Shown: in pieces, positions 25,201 to 30,700 of the stretch | Numbering within the stretch: the first letter of the stretch is position 1 | Layout of the letters: every line of letters begins with the position of its first letter | The notes under the pieces: generated by a model | What the model was told of the DNA's origin: nothing | Databases searched by the model: none | What the model saw: only the letters and a program-made list of their open reading frames with translations | Assembly (NCBI GenBank): GCA_963383645.1 | Contig: OY726573.1 | Coordinates: 18,156,158 to 18,220,157, forward strand | Length of the DNA: 64,000 bases | Reading direction: 5' to 3' | DNA from: Muscardinus avellanarius | Lineage: Eukaryota; Chordata; Mammalia; Rodentia; Gliridae | Program-made: the position numbers and the translations under genes

Positions 25201-27734
25201 TCAGAGGGCCACCTCACCTCTGAACTCATCACCTGTGAATCTGCTTTTATTGCCTCCTGTGAGAACATTTCTGGGAATGGGAACATCTTATAACAGCATC
25301 AGGATGGTGTCTGCCTGGGGTGCCAAGAGGACGTTGTTGTTGTTGCTACTGCTGTTATTGTTGTTGTTGTTGTTCTTAATATTCTTCTTCTCCTCCTCCT
25401 CCTCCTCCTCCTCCTCCTCCTCCTCCTCCTCCTCCTCCTCCTCCTCCTCCTCCTCCTCCTCCTTCTTCTTCTTCTTCTTCTTCTTCTTCTTCTTCTTCTT
25501 CTTTCCTCCTCCTCCTCCTTCTTCATACTGGGGATTAAACCCAGGGGCATTTGACCTCCAAACTATACCCCCAGCCCTATTTTTTATTTCTTATTTTGAA
25601 ACAGGGTCTCACTAAGTTGTGAAGGGCCTCACTAAGTAGCTGAGGCTGGCTGCGAACCTGAGATCCTCCTGTCTCAGCCTTTCAAGTGCTGGGATCATAA
25701 GTGTGCACGATCACACCTGGCTAGGACTTAGTTTTTCTGATGTCACATTCTCTAAGACTTCCCAGTTTTCATGGACCTGTGACTATGCACATATCTAAAT
25801 CCTCTTTGATTTAATTAATTAATTTATTTTTGGTACTGAGAATTGAACACAGGTGGTGTTCTACCGAGCTATACCACCCAGCTCTATTTTATCTTTTATT
25901 TTCAAACAGGATCTTGCCAAGTCATTGACTTGCTGGGCTCCAACCTGCAATCCCCCTGTCTCAGCCTCCCAAGTACTAGGATTATGGGAGTTCACCATTG
26001 CCCTAACCAAGTGTTGTCCAACTTCAACCAAGTCTGAAAATAAAAAACCCAAAAAACAAAAAAACCCAAACCAAACCCAAACAAAAGAAAACAAAAAACA
26101 GATGGTTGGCTGAATTTGGTCTATGTTTGCTAACCCCAGCCAGCCACCTATTTTTATACAAATTGTAAGCTGATAATGGTTGTTATATTTTTTAATGGCC
26201 AAAAATAAAAATAAAAGTAAGAATAGCATTTTTTCTGTTACAAAAATTAAATTATAAAAATTTTAAAATTTGGTGTCCATAAATACAATTTCACTGGAAC
26301 ACAGCCATGACCATTTGTTAGTGTATTGTCTGTGGCTCCTTTAAGGCAACGGCAGCAGAATTGAGTAGTTGTGATGGAGAGCCATAAACCGAAACTATTG
26401 ACAATCATGTCCTTTATGCAAATGTATTTTTCTACTTTTACTCTTAATATGTCAAAAACATGCCATGTGATTTTTGTACTTGTTATGAATCTATTTTGGG
26501 GGGATAGTATTTTGTTTAACTTCTCTACTTGAATATTTCTCTTAGAATTAGGGGAAAATGTATTTCTCTTGAATTGACCTTTTCTCTCCTTATTGAAAAT
26601 AGCCATTACGTAACATTATATTGCTCCTTTCACTCTGCTTCCTAGGATACTCGGAACCTTTAATGATAAGCAATTCATTCATCCTCATGGCCGTTATGTT
26701 TGCTTTTTACATTTCTATGGTTATTGCGCTCTAGTGATGTTACTGCAGCCCTCCCTCCATCTCTCTGCCCTCCCTCCTTGCCTCCTCTCTTTCCCTTTTC
26801 AGAATGGCAAGTGGTGTGACTAAGTCGGTTGATATACTGGTTGGTACACTTTGGGCCTGGGCCACATTCTAGGACCAGGAATTCCACGACTTTATTTCTA
26901 GCTGGGCATAGGAGGAATCCTGTTGATTCAATGTCTTTAGATTTCCTAGGTGGCATCTCCCAGCGTTGCCTTATGGCCCAGGGAGTGAATGTAGGAGTTA
27001 GATGTGTGAATGCTGGTGCGGGGGAGAGTGAATGCTGAATTCCAGCTCTGCCACTAATTATGAAACTTTATTTTTTTTTGAGCCTGTTTTTTCATCCCCA
27101 AGGCTAGTTCATAACAGTGGCTGTGAAATTTAAATATAACATGCAAATGAAGCACGGGGCACAGAGCCTGGCCTGGAGTGGGGTGTCAGCAAACACTTTC
27201 AGGCATGGAACTTTCTCCAGGTCACCTGGGGAGGAGGGTGGTGAAGGTCTCCTCAGGCCAGTGCTCTGCCCGCTATGCTGGAGAGTGCGCCTACATTTTA
27301 ACTTCTAGGCGCTTCCTAAAAGCAGCGCCCTGTCCGGTGGTGAGACTGCAATGTCAAGGGTCTGGAGAGCTGTTTCTGAGGTTCTCTGCATCCTGTGTCA
27401 GCCTGCCAACCTGGCCCCCGAGGGGACGACTCTGCTCATGCCTTTGAGTCCCTCACCCCCGGGAGCTCAGTAGGGCCTCACCTGTGCCGCAGTGTCCATA
27501 TGTTTTAGCCTGAAGCCGCTCAATAACAGGAGCTTTCCAATTGCTTAGTTCTGGATCGGCCCCAAGTGTGGGTCTCCAGCTCCCGAGCACGGCCGTTGAT
27601 GTGGGGGGATTGGGCGACTCCTGACTTGGAGACTCATGGTCTGGGGATCTTAGAAGAGCTTCTTTGGAGAGTAAGCAAGGGTTTTCTGTGGGGGAATGAC
27701 AGGAAAGAAATGACTAGTTACTGATCATCTATTT

Positions 27735-27774
<40 letters not shown>

Positions 27775-30700
27775 TTTTATGTGCTGGGGATCAAACCCAT
27801 GGCCTCACGTATGTTAGGCAAGTGCTCTGCAACTGAGCTCTGTCCACCCCACAGACACTTACATTTTGAATTCTCACAACTACTTGTGAGATAGGTGTTA
27901 ATAATCTTATTTTGAAGTAATTTAAAGGTAGATATAGCATTTTATTTTCTTAATATCTGGGTCCGAACCTTCATATTGGGGGTACAGTATATATAAAGTA
28001 GAAAGATTTTTTTGTGGTACTGGAGATTGAACCCAGGGGTATTCTATCTCTATGTTATACTCCAGCTCTTATTTATTTATTTATATATATTTATTTATTT
28101 TGAAACAAGGTCTCACTAGTTTGCTGAGAGTCTCACTACATTGATGAGGCTGTCCTCAAACCTGAGACCTTCCTGTCTCAATCTCCCAAGTATTGGGATT
28201 ACAGGCTGTGCCACCATGACTGACAGGTAGAAAGAGTTTGATCAATCACTTGGAGGAGCTGAGCTCCCTATTTTAAGTAATAATAGTTACTAGGTAGTGT
28301 TCCAGGAAGAGTAGGTCCTCTTTACCAACAGGCACCAGTGCTAAACACTGAAACTCAGGCCATGCAAGTTGGGGACAGAGCAGAATTGTTCCATGTTGTA
28401 GAGAAGGGAAGAGTTGGTGAGGCTGGATTTTACAGTGGGGGAGGATGAGAGAGAGAGAGGGGGGCACGAGCGCAGGAGAGGGTCTGGAGTGGCTCTTCCC
28501 ATCTCACACAGCAATCAATGGGTAGTCAGGGCAGGGCAGTGCAGTTGGAGCTTACAGCCGCCATTGCAGGGCTTGGGAGCAGAAGGGATGAAAGTGGGCA
28601 CAGAGGGGAAAGCCTTGGGCGGGACTTCACAAGGCACTGGCAGGGTGAAGGAGGAAAACTGCCCCGGCGTGGATTGTTCTGTGTTCAAGCCCTGGCTTGG
28701 CCACTACATGCTTGTGAGCTACTCTCGCTAGGCCTTCTGCACTGGGACGAAGTGGCCGCTTTGAAGCTGGGATGAGAAGAGGAAGAGGAAAGGGTGTGGC
28801 TGGGGTTTGTAGCCTGAGTGACTCAGATGGCAGAGAGTAAAATAAGAGAAGTGGGGAGAGGGAACTGGCTGGAGCTGAGGAATAAACCTGGCTTCTTCTT
28901 GGGGTCCACCTAGAGAACAGTCTCTCTTGGAACTTCTGGATCTCCTTGACCCCAAGGATGTTAAGATCCCACCAAGATTATGATAGGAGGTCTTCCCGGG
29001 CAAGGACCATGTCACACATGGTACCAACTGGGTAAGTAAGACTCACTGTGTGAATTACACTGGTCTCAGTTTCCCCATCTGTCAAATGAAAATGGGAGCA
29101 GTCTCAGCACTGGAAGTCCCGTGAAGGTCTAACCACCCCACCCTGGCTTCTCCATCCTTCCGTTTCAGTCCCTCACACCAGGTCCCCACGCAGGTGCATG
29201 CGTACCCCCTGGCTAACTCACGGCCTCATCCAGGGCTCTCAGCCCAACCCAGAAAGCCTCACCTTTCAAGCTGAGTCCAGATGTGCCAGGCACCGTCCTT
29301 CTTCTTCTCTCTGATTTCTGGAGGTCCCCCAGGGTTTCAGAACCCAAGAACCGTAGCACTGCTGTAGAGGTGGGCCAGCTGGGGGACTCCACACTGGGTG
29401 TACTTGGGGATTCGACGAATAAGGAAGAGTGGGCTATGGGAAGGAGACAGAGGTTGAGGTTTTGTTAGAGGGGCAGGGGACTGAGGCTGGGGTTCTTCCT
29501 TTCTTCCTATCATACAGGTCCCCTTTCTCAACCAAAAGAGGTCAGGAGAAATCCACGCACCCATGCAGCCCTCCACAAGCCTCTCCATATACCGCTGGGC
29601 AAAAAGTCCTGACCTAGAGTCCAGGTGACTGTGTATCTGCCTTGATTCTGATTCTGCTTCTCTGTGTAAGTAACATCAGCTCTCAGGGCTATGAGCTTCT
29701 GCCTCCTAGGACTACTGCAAACAGTGATAAGGGCAGGAGCAAAAATAGAATTAAAAAATATATGTGTATGATATATTTATGGTATGTGTGTGTTTACACA
29801 CATGGTAATGAGGATTGAACTCAAGGGGGTTCCACCTCTGAGCTACACCCCCAGCCCTTTTAATTTTTTTTTTAAACAGGGTCTTGCTAGGTTGCTGAGG
29901 CTCCAACCTGCTGTCCTCTTGTCTTAGCTTCACAAGTACTGGTATTACAAGCAGGCACCATCACCCCTAGCTATATATATATTTATGTAATAAACACATA
30001 TTTATATTATACAATATATAATACATCATGTATGTTATGTTCTATATTACATAACATATTATATTATTACTTTTGTAATAACACACATTATATAATATAT
30101 ATCATGTGATATATGTATAATATATGCATATTATATAATATATAATATACAGCATATTTTATTTTATTTATTTTTATTTTTTTATTGGTGCACTGTATTC
30201 ATACATCATAATGGGATAAAAAACTTGTGTAGACACACATGCACACATCGCCCAGTTAGCCCCTACCCAATCCTCACCCCATTCCCTCCCCATCCCTCCT
30301 TCCCATGCTTGGCATAGTGGTTGACATCTAATATTATAGCAATTTATCCAAAATTAACAATGATAATCTCACAAACAGATTCATTTGTCTGATATCAAGC
30401 TTTTGATCACTTAGAGATAACATTTCAATACTTCTTTTTGCTTTCTTTCTTACCAGAGGATTTTTTTCTTTTTTTTTTAAAGGTGAAACAACATACAGCA
30501 TATTTATTGAGCATTTACTGGGTATGAAACTTTGCTAAATGTTTAATACAGATTATTTCCTTTAACCCTCTCACAGGCCAAGGAGATACACTCTTACTCT
30601 CCCCATTTTATAGAAGGAGAAACAGGCAGAAAGTGGTAAAGTGACTTGCCCAGGGACTGGAGCCTGCCTCTGCCCAGCTCCATGTCTGTGTTCATAACTA

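Noticed and set aside
25157..25615. Possible triplet-expansion gene
   Set aside because: The repeat lies in an intron next to a SINE with no coding exon around it.
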